This document shows positions 24,694 to 33,344 of a DNA stretch of 64,000 bases, piece after piece; within the stretch, counting starts at the first letter, position 1; each line of letters opens with the position of its first letter. The stretch is from NCBI RefSeq assembly GCF_000420865.1, contig NZ_ATVT01000001.1:1-64000 (forward strand). Direction: 5' to 3'. Under the pieces are notes generated by a model. The model was not told the origin of the DNA. It did no database searches and saw nothing but the letters and a program-made list of their open reading frames with translations. Source of the stretch: Butyrivibrio sp. XPD2006 (lineage in GTDB: Bacteria > Bacillota > Clostridia > Lachnospirales > Lachnospiraceae). Made by a program: the position numbers and the translations under genes.

Positions 24694-25149
24694 ATGAACA
24701 GCTACAAGGAACTTGCCTGGTTAATGGAGAGAATCATCCATAAATACATTCAATATGAAAAAAAGCCTCAGGTTTACTGCAAGGATATAATCCTTACTCA
24801 GCCTGAAATCCATACAATAGCCATAGTTGGAGATAGTGAGGGGATCAACATCACACAACTTGCCAAGGTGCGCGGAATTACTAAGGGCGCTGTATCACAG
24901 ATGGTCAACAAGCTCGTGGACAGAGATCTTATGGAGAAGAGAGTGTCTCCAGATTCTGATGCGGCTGTGTGCCTGTATCTTACTAAAAAAGGTAAAGCGG
25001 CAAGGAATGATCACCGCAAGATGCATGAAAACATGGGAACTATGTATGAAGCTATGCTTGACCAAATACCTGAAAGTACTTTGGATAGCATGAGTCAGTT
25101 CCTTGAAGCTTTTGACAAGGCGCTTGATGATCTGGATAAATCAGTGTAA
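24694..25149 (+). CDS. MarR family regulator of the MATE pump
   Basis: A 151-residue MarR regulator with a winged helix at about residues 48-100 (NITQLAKVRGITKGAVSQMV, wing RVSPDSDAAVCLYLTKKG). It probably binds GTATAG-N3-CTATAC before the MATE gene and before the EFR1 gene. Its last codons (AAA TCA GTG TAA) are the first 9-mer of element copy 7, so the element supplies the C-terminus and stop codon. The ATG follows AGGAGC and lies 3 bp behind the MATE gene. Confidence 0.87.
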   Translation: MNSYKELAWLMERIIHKYIQYEKKPQVYCKDIILTQPEIHTIAIVGDSEGINITQLAKVRGITKGAVSQMVNKLVDRDLMEKRVSPDSDAAVCLYLTKKGKAARNDHRKMHENMGTMYEAMLDQIPESTLDSMSQFLEAFDKALDDLDKSV

Positions 25150-25201
25150 AAAGCAAAATAATTAGTGTAATTCATGTTTTATTTTCTCCAAAGGGTATAG
25201 T
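25141..25201 (+). promoter_or_regulatory. Copy 7 of the direct-repeat element, without a stable hairpin
   Basis: TCAGTGTAA (25141-25149) and TTAGTGTAA (25162-25170) are 21 bp apart. TATAGT (25196-25201) stands at +32, as in copy 6. The arms are A/T only, so no useful terminator forms, yet the repeat spacing and the -10 are kept. Confidence 0.55.
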
Positions 25202-25209
25202 TACTATAC
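25195..25209 (+). promoter_or_regulatory. MarR-type operator before the EFR1 gene
   Basis: GTATAG-TTA-CTATAC is a perfect palindrome over the -10 of the EFR1 promoter and matches the half-sites at 23299-23329. The MarR at 24694 is the likely ligand. Confidence 0.65.
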
Positions 25210-25241
25210 AGTTTATGTTTTAAACATTTGGAGGATATTGA

Positions 25242-25988
25242 ATGAAAAACTTGTATTTCAGCTCAACTGGAAATTGCTTGTATGTGGCCAAGTGCTTGGG
25301 AGGAGAGTGTTTATCTATTCCCAAGCTGATCAAACAGGGAATCTATGAGATAAAAGATGATGTTGTGGGTATAGTATTTCCGGTTTACGGACTTTGTATA
25401 CCACCATATATTGAGGAGTTTTTGCAGAAACTGAAGGTGGAGTGCAACTATCTCTTCGCCATAGCAACTTACGGATGTTTTGCCGGATCTGTTTGCAACG
25501 AGGTAAACAAGATCACTCTGGCAAATGGAAGAAAGTTCGACTATATTAATTCAGTTTTAATGGCCGAGAACTGCATTACTTTTGCTGACATGAAAAAACA
25601 GGAAGGCGATAGCAAAAAGCAGCAGGACGCAATTGACCAGATAGTGGGCGATATAGTTGAAAAGAAAAAGCACGTTAAAAGGAATTCGCTTTTAAGCAAA
25701 CTTATTACAAGCAGCCACAAGAAAAAGTATGAGTTTCCTATAGGAAATGGTATTACAGAAGAAGTTACCGTGAACGATGCGTGTACGGGATGTGGCACAT
25801 GTTCAAGACTTTGTCCGATGGGTAATATACATATTGAAAATGGTCGTCCGCTCTTTTCAAAGAATTGTATAAGCTGCGGAGCTTGTATTCAGAACTGCCC
25901 TAAGAATGCTATCCACCATAATAGAGAGAAGAGTTCCGCCAGATATAGGAACCCACATATAGAAATTGGGGAGCTTTTGATCTCATAA
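25242..25988 (+). CDS. EFR1 family flavodoxin-ferredoxin fusion
   Basis: A 248-residue protein of the EFR1 family. The N-terminal flavodoxin-like domain starts LYFSSTGNCLYVAKCL, and two C-terminal 4Fe-4S sites are seen (CTGCGTCSRLCP and CISCGACIQNCP). It would pass electrons between flavin and iron-sulphur centres; the partner is unknown. The GGAGG site is close to the ATG. The shared palindrome suggests regulation by the MATE-linked MarR. About 150 bp without clear features follow before the PAP2 gene. Confidence 0.88.
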   Translation: MKNLYFSSTGNCLYVAKCLGGECLSIPKLIKQGIYEIKDDVVGIVFPVYGLCIPPYIEEFLQKLKVECNYLFAIATYGCFAGSVCNEVNKITLANGRKFDYINSVLMAENCITFADMKKQEGDSKKQQDAIDQIVGDIVEKKKHVKRNSLLSKLITSSHKKKYEFPIGNGITEEVTVNDACTGCGTCSRLCPMGNIHIENGRPLFSKNCISCGACIQNCPKNAIHHNREKSSARYRNPHIEIGELLIS

Positions 25989-26140
25989 TGAACACAGATG
26001 TATAAATGCTGGGAAAGCAGTATCCATGCGGATGACACGAAGCGTATCATCTATGTTACTGAACGATTCTTTTAGTTTTTCATGACCTTTGCTACTTTGA
26101 AGAAGCCGGAAGGAAATTTTTCAAGAGAGAGGATCAAAAA

Positions 26141-26797
26141 ATGAAAACAAAAAAGAAGAGTTTACTAATTGGCTGCATCTTGATCGCAATGTTTGTTTTA
26201 TGGACAGTACTTATAATGACAATCGATGTTCAGCCGGTGGGACAGAATGGAACAGACATAGGATTTGCTGATTTTAATACCAAATTTCATGCATTGACCG
26301 GAGTCAATATGACCCTTTATACAATCACTGATTGGCTTGGGCTTGTACCAATAATTATATGTATGATATTTGGAGGTGTTGGCTTTATACAACTAATAAG
26401 TAGAAAGAGCCTGCTCAAAGTGGATAAGGATATCTTAATTCTTGGCATCTATTATATTATTGTCATTTTTGCATATCTGATTTTTGAGATGATACCTATA
26501 AACTACAGGCCAATTCCTATAGAAGGTGTTATGGAGGCATCATATCCTTCATCTACTACGCTACTTGTACTTAGTGTTATGCCGACACTGATTGAGCAGA
26601 CTTCCCGGAGGCTGAATAATGATCAGGCAAAGAAGATTATTAACGTCTTAGCAGTTTTATTTTCGCTTTTTATGGTTGTGGGAAGGCTGTTATCCGGAGT
26701 CCATTGGTTTACGGATATCATAGGCTCAGTACTGTTAAGCATTGGCTTGTATTATTTGTACAAGGGTTTCGTTCTATCATGCATAAGTGAATCCTAA
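26141..26797 (+). CDS. PAP2-type membrane phosphatase
   Basis: A 218-residue membrane protein with five or six hydrophobic segments. PAP2 motifs are recognisable though diverged: SYPSSTTLL for the PSGH motif and GRLLSGVHWFTDIIG with the catalytic histidine. The first motif (KxxxxxxRP) is reduced to YRP. Lipid phosphates such as undecaprenyl diphosphate are the usual substrates. GAGAGG precedes the ATG. Confidence 0.75.
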   Translation: MKTKKKSLLIGCILIAMFVLWTVLIMTIDVQPVGQNGTDIGFADFNTKFHALTGVNMTLYTITDWLGLVPIIICMIFGGVGFIQLISRKSLLKVDKDILILGIYYIIVIFAYLIFEMIPINYRPIPIEGVMEASYPSSTTLLVLSVMPTLIEQTSRRLNNDQAKKIINVLAVLFSLFMVVGRLLSGVHWFTDIIGSVLLSIGLYYLYKGFVLSCISES

Positions 26798-26813
26798 AAA
26801 GGAGATATCTTTT

Positions 26814-27425
26814 ATGGAATTTGGCGAAAAGCTATTGGAACTGAGAAACGGCAAAGGAATGACGCAGGAGGAACTTGCAGAGGATTTGTTTGTCTCTAGA
26901 ACAGCTATTTCAAAGTGGGAGTCTGGAAGAGGTTATCCTAGTATAGATTCGTTAAAAGAGATATCTAAGTATTTCTCTGTTTCAATAGACGAGCTTCTTT
27001 CAAGTGAAAAACTTGTAACTATTGCAGAAAAAGAGAACAGGGCAAATATTCACAGAGTATTGGATTATATTATGGGATTAGTTGATCTGATGGTATGCGG
27101 ACTGATATTCCTTCCGCTGTTTCCGCATCCGGCAGATGGATCAGTTTTTGCTGTGAGTTTGCTTGAATACAGCGATGTTTCGGCTGATATCAGGGTAATT
27201 TACTGGGGATTGTTTTTAACACTTGTGATGACAGGAATCGTCATAGTAGTTCTAAACTATTTTAACCTTGAAAAATCAAAGCGAGTAATGATCGCATTGT
27301 CTATGGGAATTAGTGTAATAACGGTACTTGTTCTGGCAATAACAAGAGCTGCTTATGCCACATCTCTTGCTTTTATTCTAACGACAATAAAAGGAATGCT
27401 TCTTTTAAAACGGGAAAAAACGTAA
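26814..27425 (+). CDS. XRE regulator with C-terminal membrane segments
   Basis: A 203-residue protein. Residues 5-60 are an XRE helix-turn-helix (GMTQEELAEDLFVSRTAISK, then WESGRGYPSIDSL). Four hydrophobic segments follow from about residue 90. Membrane-tethered XRE regulators of this type are common in Lachnospiraceae and may sense membrane stress. The ATG at 26814 follows AAGGAGAT. Confidence 0.8.
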   Translation: MEFGEKLLELRNGKGMTQEELAEDLFVSRTAISKWESGRGYPSIDSLKEISKYFSVSIDELLSSEKLVTIAEKENRANIHRVLDYIMGLVDLMVCGLIFLPLFPHPADGSVFAVSLLEYSDVSADIRVIYWGLFLTLVMTGIVIVVLNYFNLEKSKRVMIALSMGISVITVLVLAITRAAYATSLAFILTTIKGMLLLKREKT

Positions 27426-27449
27426 TGATAGCAAATAGAGGAGAAAACA

Positions 27450-28073
27450 ATGAGTAATTACATAATCAGATTAGAAGAAAAGAAAGATTATAGAGAAGTT
27501 GAAAACTTAGTTAGAGAGTCGTTTTGGAACGTGTATCGTCCCGGGTGCAGTGAGCATTATGTAATTCATGTATTAAGAGATGACCCTGCATTTATCCCTG
27601 AACTTGACTTTGTTATGGAACAGGATGGGAAGCTGATCGGGCAGAACATGTTCATGAAAACTGTTATTGAGGCAGATGATGGAAGAACTATAGATGTGCT
27701 TACCATGGGACCTATTGGAATTACACCGGAATTAAAGAGAAAAGGCTATGGTAAGGCTATCTTGGATTATTCCCTTGAAAAGGCTGCAGAGATGGGATTT
27801 GGAGCAGTTCTTTTTGAAGGGAATATCGGATTCTACAGCCACTGCGGATTTGACTATGCAAGCAAGTTTGGAATCAGATACCATGACCTTCCGGAGGGCG
27901 AGGATGCGTCATTTTTCCTGTGCAGAGAATTGATCCCGGGATATCTTGATGGCATCACAGGGGTATATCAGACCCCTAAGGGATACTATGTCGAAGATGC
28001 AGATGTTGAGGAGTTTGACAAGACATTCCCTCCGAAGGAGAAATTAAAGCTTCCCGGACAGATTTTTGATTGA
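27450..28073 (+). CDS. GNAT family N-acetyltransferase
   Basis: A 207-residue GNAT of the YhbS-like type. It has VLTMGPIGITPELKRKGYGK (motif A) and FGAVLFEGNIGFYSHCGFDY (motif B), then a C-terminal extension of about 60 residues (CRELIPGYLDGITGVYQ). It is the first of three consecutive GNAT genes. GAGGAG precedes its ATG. Confidence 0.85.
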   Translation: MSNYIIRLEEKKDYREVENLVRESFWNVYRPGCSEHYVIHVLRDDPAFIPELDFVMEQDGKLIGQNMFMKTVIEADDGRTIDVLTMGPIGITPELKRKGYGKAILDYSLEKAAEMGFGAVLFEGNIGFYSHCGFDYASKFGIRYHDLPEGEDASFFLCRELIPGYLDGITGVYQTPKGYYVEDADVEEFDKTFPPKEKLKLPGQIFD

Positions 28074-28089
28074 TGACAGGAGAATTAAG

Positions 28090-28548
28090 ATGGAAACATA
28101 TAGAATAAGGATTTATCCTGCCAATAGAGAACAGATGGAGAGCAGCATCCTGGCAGAAAAGGATGATGAACTTAAGAAGGCATACGGTGAAATGCTTGAT
28201 GGGTGCCTTGCGCATCCAGACCAGTGGGACTGGTATGCTATGTGGATGATAGAAAAGACAGATGGGACGCACATCGGAGATTTGTGCTTCAAAGGACTTG
28301 AGGAAGACAACCCTGAAATCGGATATGGAATTTTAGAAGAGTTTCAGGGAAATGGCTATGCGACAGAGGCTGTTAAGCTGGCATTACAATGGGCATTTGA
28401 TCACCATGGAATTGTTGCTGTAGAGGCTGAGACAGATCCTGACAATGTTGCGTCTCAGAAAGTCCTGAAGAAATGTGGATTTGAGCCTAATGGAAAGATT
28501 GGAGAAGAAGGACCAAGATTCATTGTCTACAACGAAGGTAGTAAGTGA
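28090..28548 (+). CDS. GNAT acetyltransferase (RimJ/RimL type)
   Basis: A 152-residue GNAT with GDLCFKGLEEDNPEIGYGIL, the acetyl-CoA loop EFQGNGYATEAVKLALQWAF and ETDPDNVASQKVLKKCGFEP. The ATG at 28090 follows AGGAG. It lies between two other GNAT genes. Confidence 0.85.
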   Translation: METYRIRIYPANREQMESSILAEKDDELKKAYGEMLDGCLAHPDQWDWYAMWMIEKTDGTHIGDLCFKGLEEDNPEIGYGILEEFQGNGYATEAVKLALQWAFDHHGIVAVEAETDPDNVASQKVLKKCGFEPNGKIGEEGPRFIVYNEGSK

Positions 28549-28578
28549 AAATAGGCATAATGGAAGGAATAATATTAT

Positions 28579-29100
28579 ATGGAAATTAAGCTTGCTGACA
28601 AACATAACTTCACACGCGATTCACTGAAAGACTTTCAGCGATATCAGGAAGTGAAGAATGTGTATAGTCTGCATGATGGGAAAATGATATTGGTTTACAA
28701 CCCTTTCACCGAGGATTGGGATGCTACACGCCGCCTGCAAAAAGCAGAGGATATTCTCAGTGGGAAATATGTGACATACTGTGCGTTTGAGGAAAACTGT
28801 GTGGTTGGCGAGATTATGCTGATCCCCAAGCTAAATAAAGGGCGACTCATCATAGATAGCTTTCATGTGTCCACGGATTACCGCCGTCGTGGAATTGGCA
28901 GATCCCTGCTTGAAGTCGCCAGACAGGAAGCCCTGAAGAGAGGAGCGCATGCCTTGTATGCATCCTGTTGTTCATCTGAGGAAACGATAAACTTTTACTC
29001 CGCTATGGGGTTCCGTCTCAGTTCTGACCCCATTTCTTCCTATGTGGAAGATGAACCATATGATCTTCAGATGGAATGTATTATATGTGTCTTAAACTGA
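28579..29100 (+). CDS. GNAT family N-acetyltransferase
   Basis: A 173-residue GNAT with DSFHVSTDYRRRGIGRSLLE (motif A) and YASCCSSEETINFYSAMGFR (motif B). The first 60 residues are an extension with YQEVKNVYSLHDGKMILVYN. GGAAGGA precedes the ATG. It is the third of three GNAT genes in a row, each distinct in sequence, so they are not recent duplicates. Confidence 0.85.
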   Translation: MEIKLADKHNFTRDSLKDFQRYQEVKNVYSLHDGKMILVYNPFTEDWDATRRLQKAEDILSGKYVTYCAFEENCVVGEIMLIPKLNKGRLIIDSFHVSTDYRRRGIGRSLLEVARQEALKRGAHALYASCCSSEETINFYSAMGFRLSSDPISSYVEDEPYDLQMECIICVLN

Positions 29101-29146
29101 AGAAAATGCTTTAGCAGAAGTGATGAACGAACAGAAGGAGAGGACA

Positions 29147-29587
29147 ATGGTCATAGGAATTATAGGTGAAAACTGCAGTGGAAAATCCACACTTGCAAAT
29201 GAAATACAGAGAACAATAGGAGCTGAGGTGATAACAGGTAAAGACTATCTCAGAATGGCCAAGAGCGAGAGTGAAGCAACAGCTCTTTTTAAGGAAAAGC
29301 TTAGGAGTGCCATCAACAAGGAAAATATTATTTATATTATAGCTGATCAGGAACACATTGGTTTTCTGCCTGATGGAGCAGTAAAGGTGCTGGTTACAGC
29401 TGATATTGATACTATAAAGGAACGTTTTAAGGAGAGAATGCATGGAAACTTGCCGGCACCTGTTGAGCAGATGCTTGAGAGGAAACATGGATTGTTTGAT
29501 TCTGAAGCTGTGGATTACAGATTTGATGGAGTGAATGGAAATGCGGCGGATTTGTGCAGGTTGCTTCAAGATAGAATCGCCGTATAA
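29147..29587 (+). CDS. Small P-loop nucleotide kinase-like protein
   Basis: A 146-residue P-loop protein with Walker A GENCSGKSTL, a KDYLRMAKSESEATALFKEK helix, and an arginine-rich lid (DTIKERFKERMHG). It resembles small kinases of the AAA_33/cytidylate-kinase-like group; the substrate is unknown. The ATG at 29147 follows AAGGAGAGG; an earlier GTG/ATG pair at 29120 lacks a good site. Confidence 0.75.
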   Translation: MVIGIIGENCSGKSTLANEIQRTIGAEVITGKDYLRMAKSESEATALFKEKLRSAINKENIIYIIADQEHIGFLPDGAVKVLVTADIDTIKERFKERMHGNLPAPVEQMLERKHGLFDSEAVDYRFDGVNGNAADLCRLLQDRIAV

Positions 29588-29610
29588 GAGCTTAAAAGGA
29601 GACAGCATAA

Positions 29611-30330
29611 ATGAGAAAGCTGTATGAAAAGAACAGGATATTATTTGCGGTTTTGTGCATCGTTTTGTACTGCGTTGTTATGTCGTACTTAAAAGGAAAT
29701 TTTGGATATCAGAGCATTGCAATGCTGCTTGGTATAACTGTCTTTGCGAATGGAATCATTTTTTTCGTAAAGAGAAATCATCTGGAAAAAGAATGCGGAT
29801 TAGCTTCATGGCCCAAGAACACAAAAAGGTTCTTATACTTTATCCCTATGTGGATATTGGCGACCGGAAATCTTTGGGATGGTTTTGCACTGTCTTATCA
29901 CGGAATTGAGCTTGTTATTGCAGTGCTTTCTATGATTCTGGTTGGCTTTGTGGAAGAGATGCTGTTTAGGGGCTTTCTTTTTTCAGCAATGTTGTCAAAG
30001 GAAAGGGCAGCAGTAGCTATAATTGTTTCTTCACTGACTTTTGGTATGGGACACATTATTAACCTTTTTACAGGACAGACAAGCTTTGAAACTATAGTTC
30101 AGATGATCTTTGCGGTTTCCTGGGGATTTATCCTTACATTTGTTTTTTATAAGAGTGGGAGCATTTTTCCATGCATAATAGCCCACTCAATGATTGATGC
30201 CTTTTCTATGTTTGGGGCTGACAACGCACTTGTGGATCAGATTTATGTTGGGGTTACAATTGTTGCAGCAATTGTCTATTGTATTTACCTTGGAAAGATC
30301 AAAGAGGATGTAAATAAGAATGAGAACTGA
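29611..30330 (+). CDS. CPBP family intramembrane protease
   Basis: A 239-residue membrane protein with about seven hydrophobic segments and the CPBP motifs FVEEMLFRGFLFSAML (EExxxR), FGMGHIINLF and AHSMIDAFSMFG. It is the second such protein in the window. AAAGGAG precedes the ATG and its end overlaps the next GNAT gene by 11 bp. Confidence 0.85.
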   Translation: MRKLYEKNRILFAVLCIVLYCVVMSYLKGNFGYQSIAMLLGITVFANGIIFFVKRNHLEKECGLASWPKNTKRFLYFIPMWILATGNLWDGFALSYHGIELVIAVLSMILVGFVEEMLFRGFLFSAMLSKERAAVAIIVSSLTFGMGHIINLFTGQTSFETIVQMIFAVSWGFILTFVFYKSGSIFPCIIAHSMIDAFSMFGADNALVDQIYVGVTIVAAIVYCIYLGKIKEDVNKNEN

Positions 30331-31195
30331 TATTAAATTCAAGAACTACACAGATGACAAGTATGATGCATTATGTGGTTTTCTCATTGCATTAAATGAG
30401 AAAGATGATAGCCACATTAACTGGAACTGGGCGAGACTTGAATGGATGATTGAACATCCTGAATTTGATAAGAGCTTAAAGAACTCCATTGGCCTTTGGA
30501 TTGTGGATGACAAAATTGTTGGCGCTGCAATTTACGATATGTATTTTGGTGAGGGCTTTTGCGGAGTTCTTCCGGAGTATAAAGATTTATATCAGGCCGT
30601 TCTGAAATATGCCTGCAATGAGCTTAAAGACGATTCCGGTTTTGGAATGGCAATCTGTGATGAAAATCCCGCTGAGATAGAGATGGTTCAAGAACTGGGA
30701 TTTAAAATTGCCGATCAGGATGAGATCATAATGGAGAGAAAGCTTGATGATGCGCTTGAAGCGAAACTTCCGGACGGGCTTAAATTCTTTTGCCCGGATC
30801 CGATGGAAAATGCTTATGAACTTCAATGGCTCTTCTGGCAGGGATTTGACCATGGCTATGACAAAGCAGAATTTGAGCGTGAAGAAGAAATCATTCCAAG
30901 GATCAGGAAGCATTTTAACAAGGATTTAGGTGTTGCTGCGGTCAATGAAAAGGGAGAAATGGTGGCATGTTGTCTGCTATGGTATATGACAGAGACTGAC
31001 TATGTTTATGTTGAGCCTGTATGCACTATTCCCTCATATAGAGGAAAAGGCGTTGCTAAGGCTGTTATCTTTGAAGCGCTGGGCAGAGCCAAAAAGCTTG
31101 GAGCAAAAAGAGCTTACGTCATTTCCGATATGGAATTCTATGAGAGGCTCGGCTTTAGAAAGAAGTATCATTATTCATTTTGGTTTAAAAAATAA
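30320..31195 (+). CDS. GNAT family N-acetyltransferase, two-lobed
   Basis: A 291-residue protein with two GNAT-like halves. The second is intact, with VEPVCTIPSYRGKGVAKAVI (motif A) and KKLGAKRAYVISDMEFYERL (motif B). The first half (SIGLWIVDDKIVGAAIYDMY) keeps the fold but not the acetyl-CoA loop. The ATG overlaps the protease gene and has only a distant AGAGG. Element copy 8 follows. Confidence 0.8.
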   Translation: MRTDIKFKNYTDDKYDALCGFLIALNEKDDSHINWNWARLEWMIEHPEFDKSLKNSIGLWIVDDKIVGAAIYDMYFGEGFCGVLPEYKDLYQAVLKYACNELKDDSGFGMAICDENPAEIEMVQELGFKIADQDEIIMERKLDDALEAKLPDGLKFFCPDPMENAYELQWLFWQGFDHGYDKAEFEREEEIIPRIRKHFNKDLGVAAVNEKGEMVACCLLWYMTETDYVYVEPVCTIPSYRGKGVAKAVIFEALGRAKKLGAKRAYVISDMEFYERLGFRKKYHYSFWFKK

Positions 31196-31201
31196 TATAA
31201 A

Positions 31202-31261
31202 TCAGTGAAAAACAGCCCCAAATGAGTGTAATCTCGGGGCTGTTTTTTGTTTGGTGATAAA
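31202..31261 (+). promoter_or_regulatory. Copy 8 of the 21-bp direct-repeat (LytTR-like) element
   Basis: TCAGTGAAA (31202-31210) and TGAGTGTAA (31223-31231) are 21 bp apart, with GATAAA at 31256-31261. The small gene at 31315 begins 53 bp later. Confidence 0.58.
31208..31248 (+). terminator. Intrinsic terminator nested in element copy 8
   Basis: AAAAACAGCCCC pairs with GGGGCTGTTTTT, with a T6 run. It ends the GNAT/CPBP unit. Confidence 0.9.
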
Positions 31262-31314
31262 TTGATGATCGGAAAAAGAATAACAACTTTGTTTATTTAC
31301 GGGAGGATAAGAAG

Positions 31315-31491
31315 ATGAAAAGAAAGATGGAAATCCCGAGTCACTTATTTTGGATGAAAAGATTTTTCGGAAATACCGGAAAAAGCATGTATGATAAAGA
31401 TGATTGTTTTGGAGGTGAACTGGCAGGATACAAGGGCTGGCAGGACGATTTTAGAACTGAAATAAGAAAAGACATCGGAGGGATAAGATGA
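31315..31491 (+). CDS. Small protein of unknown function (58 residues)
   Basis: A short frame with GGGAGG ten bases before its ATG. Its TGA overlaps the ATG of the racemase gene (ATGA), a strong sign that it is translated and coupled. The product is basic at the N-terminus (MKRKMEIPSHLFWMKRFFG) and acidic and tryptophan-containing later (GYKGWQDDFRTEI). I do not recognise it. Confidence 0.65.
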   Translation: MKRKMEIPSHLFWMKRFFGNTGKSMYDKDDCFGGELAGYKGWQDDFRTEIRKDIGGIR

Positions 31492-32177
31492 AAACCATAG
31501 GAATTATTGGCGGTATGAGCTGGGAGAGTACTGTTACATATTATGAGATCATAAACAAAGAGGTGGTAAGGCGCCTTGGAGGCTTTCACAGCGCAAAAAT
31601 TCTAATGTATAGCGTTGATTTTGCTGAGCTTGAAGAAAATATGAAGAATGGCTACTGGCAAGGAAATGCTGTGATACTGGCAGATGCTGCAGTAAGACTT
31701 GAAAGAGCCGGTGCTGATTTCGTCGTAATAGCAACAAATACAATGCATAAGCTTGTTCCTGATATCGAAAAGGAAATAAGCATACCAATCCTTCATATAG
31801 CTGATGCTACCGCTGATGCAATAAAGCGCGATGGTATAAAGAAAGTCGGTCTTCTTGGGACCAGATTTACGATGACGCAGGACTTTATTAAAGACAAGCT
31901 TGTTGATGCAGGACTTGAAGTTGTGCTTCCTGAGTCCAAAGATATGGAATTTGTAAACGATGTAATTTTCAACGAGCTTTGTCTTGGGAAAGTTTTGGAT
32001 TCATCAAGAGATGAGTATAAGCGGATTATTGAAGATATGAAGGAAAAAGGAGCTGAGGGCGTGATACTTGGCTGTACCGAGATTGGTATGCTCATAAAAG
32101 ATGAGGACAGCGCACTTCCGACATATGACACAACAATTATACATGCAACAGCAGCTGCTGATATGGCACTTGACTGA
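31488..32177 (+). CDS. Aspartate/glutamate racemase family protein
   Basis: A 229-residue member of the Asp/Glu racemase superfamily. The two catalytic cysteine positions are in VVIATNTMHKLVPDI (threonine in place of the first cysteine) and VILGCTEIGMLI (cysteine present). It opens IIGGMSWESTVTYYEIIN, typical of the YgeA group. With one cysteine replaced it may be a broad-range amino-acid racemase or a related isomerase. GGAGGG precedes the ATG. Confidence 0.85.
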   Translation: MKTIGIIGGMSWESTVTYYEIINKEVVRRLGGFHSAKILMYSVDFAELEENMKNGYWQGNAVILADAAVRLERAGADFVVIATNTMHKLVPDIEKEISIPILHIADATADAIKRDGIKKVGLLGTRFTMTQDFIKDKLVDAGLEVVLPESKDMEFVNDVIFNELCLGKVLDSSRDEYKRIIEDMKEKGAEGVILGCTEIGMLIKDEDSALPTYDTTIIHATAAADMALD

Positions 32178-32198
32178 TTGCTGTAACGGAGTCAGGAT

Positions 32199-33344
32199 AT
32201 GAATGGGTTTAAGATTAAGAAAATTGTTACAATAGTTATGATCACGCTGGTTTTACTTATTGGTCTGGACTATGGATTTTCGGTGTACTGCTACAACAAT
32301 GTATTCGGTAAAAGACTGGATACATATGAGCCTACATCCCTTAAGGTCTCAGATTTTGAGGGACTAAACGCAACTCATTATGAGTTTGCATCAGACAAGG
32401 GACAGATGCTTTCCGGATATCTATATAGTACTAACAGTGCACCTAATGGGATAGTTGTTATAGCTCATGGATTTGGGTCAGGTCATAATTTCTATTTGGA
32501 AGTCGCGAACTTTTTTGCCAGGAATGGATATTACGCTTTTGCATATGATGTCACAGGTAATGATGAAAGTGAAGGCAGCACTATTGGCGGAATACCGCAG
32601 GGCGTGATAGATCTTGATAAAGCAATTAGCTTTGTTGAGAATAATGATGATTTCCCGGATGTCCCCATCATGCTCTTTGGACATAGCTGGGGAGCATATA
32701 GCGCCTGCAGTGTCCTTGAGTATCATCCTGAAGTTGCAGCAGTGATCGCTGTATCCGGATGCAACAAGTCATCTGATGTTTTTGAGGTTGGTGCTAAAGA
32801 GCAGCTTGGACCATTAACAGCTCTTATGATGCCCTGTATAAGGATTCATGAGCGAATTAAATTCGGAAAGTATGCAAGTGCAACAGCCATGAGGGGATTT
32901 AAATCAAGCGATACCAGAGTCATGGTAGTTCACAGTGAAGACGATAATGTTGTAGGAATATCCTATGGATACGACATTTACTATGACAAATACAAAGACG
33001 ATCCCAGATTTTCTTTTATGAAGCTAAAAGACAAGGGGCACAGCTATGTATTTGACGACATGACTTATATTGATGAGTTTAATGCCGGATTTGATAAGTG
33101 GCTTGAAACTCTTGACTATGATTATGCTGCCAATGAAAACCGGGATAGGTTCATTTCTGACAAGGCAGATTACATACACAAAAACCTTGACAGAAATAAA
33201 TGGAGTAATAAGCTTGATACAAAAATGTTTCATGAGTTTTTATCATTTTATAGCGATGAAGAGGGTGTGAATTCTGCCAGAATTACTGTAGGATGGATGC
33301 AGGTTGTGTATGGATCATATGTAGGAGGAATAATTGCAGAATAA
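32199..33344 (+). CDS. Alpha/beta hydrolase, membrane-anchored
   Basis: A 381-residue protein with an N-terminal membrane segment (residues 9-30) and an alpha/beta hydrolase domain. It has IVVIAHGFGSGHNFYLEVAN (oxyanion region), MLFGHSWGAYSA (nucleophile serine), VVHSEDDNVVG (acid) and KDKGHSYVF (histidine). A C-terminal tail of about 90 residues is extra. It is probably an extracellular lipase or esterase. GGAGTC precedes the ATG. Confidence 0.8.
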   Translation: MNGFKIKKIVTIVMITLVLLIGLDYGFSVYCYNNVFGKRLDTYEPTSLKVSDFEGLNATHYEFASDKGQMLSGYLYSTNSAPNGIVVIAHGFGSGHNFYLEVANFFARNGYYAFAYDVTGNDESEGSTIGGIPQGVIDLDKAISFVENNDDFPDVPIMLFGHSWGAYSACSVLEYHPEVAAVIAVSGCNKSSDVFEVGAKEQLGPLTALMMPCIRIHERIKFGKYASATAMRGFKSSDTRVMVVHSEDDNVVGISYGYDIYYDKYKDDPRFSFMKLKDKGHSYVFDDMTYIDEFNAGFDKWLETLDYDYAANENRDRFISDKADYIHKNLDRNKWSNKLDTKMFHEFLSFYSDEEGVNSARITVGWMQVVYGSYVGGIIAE

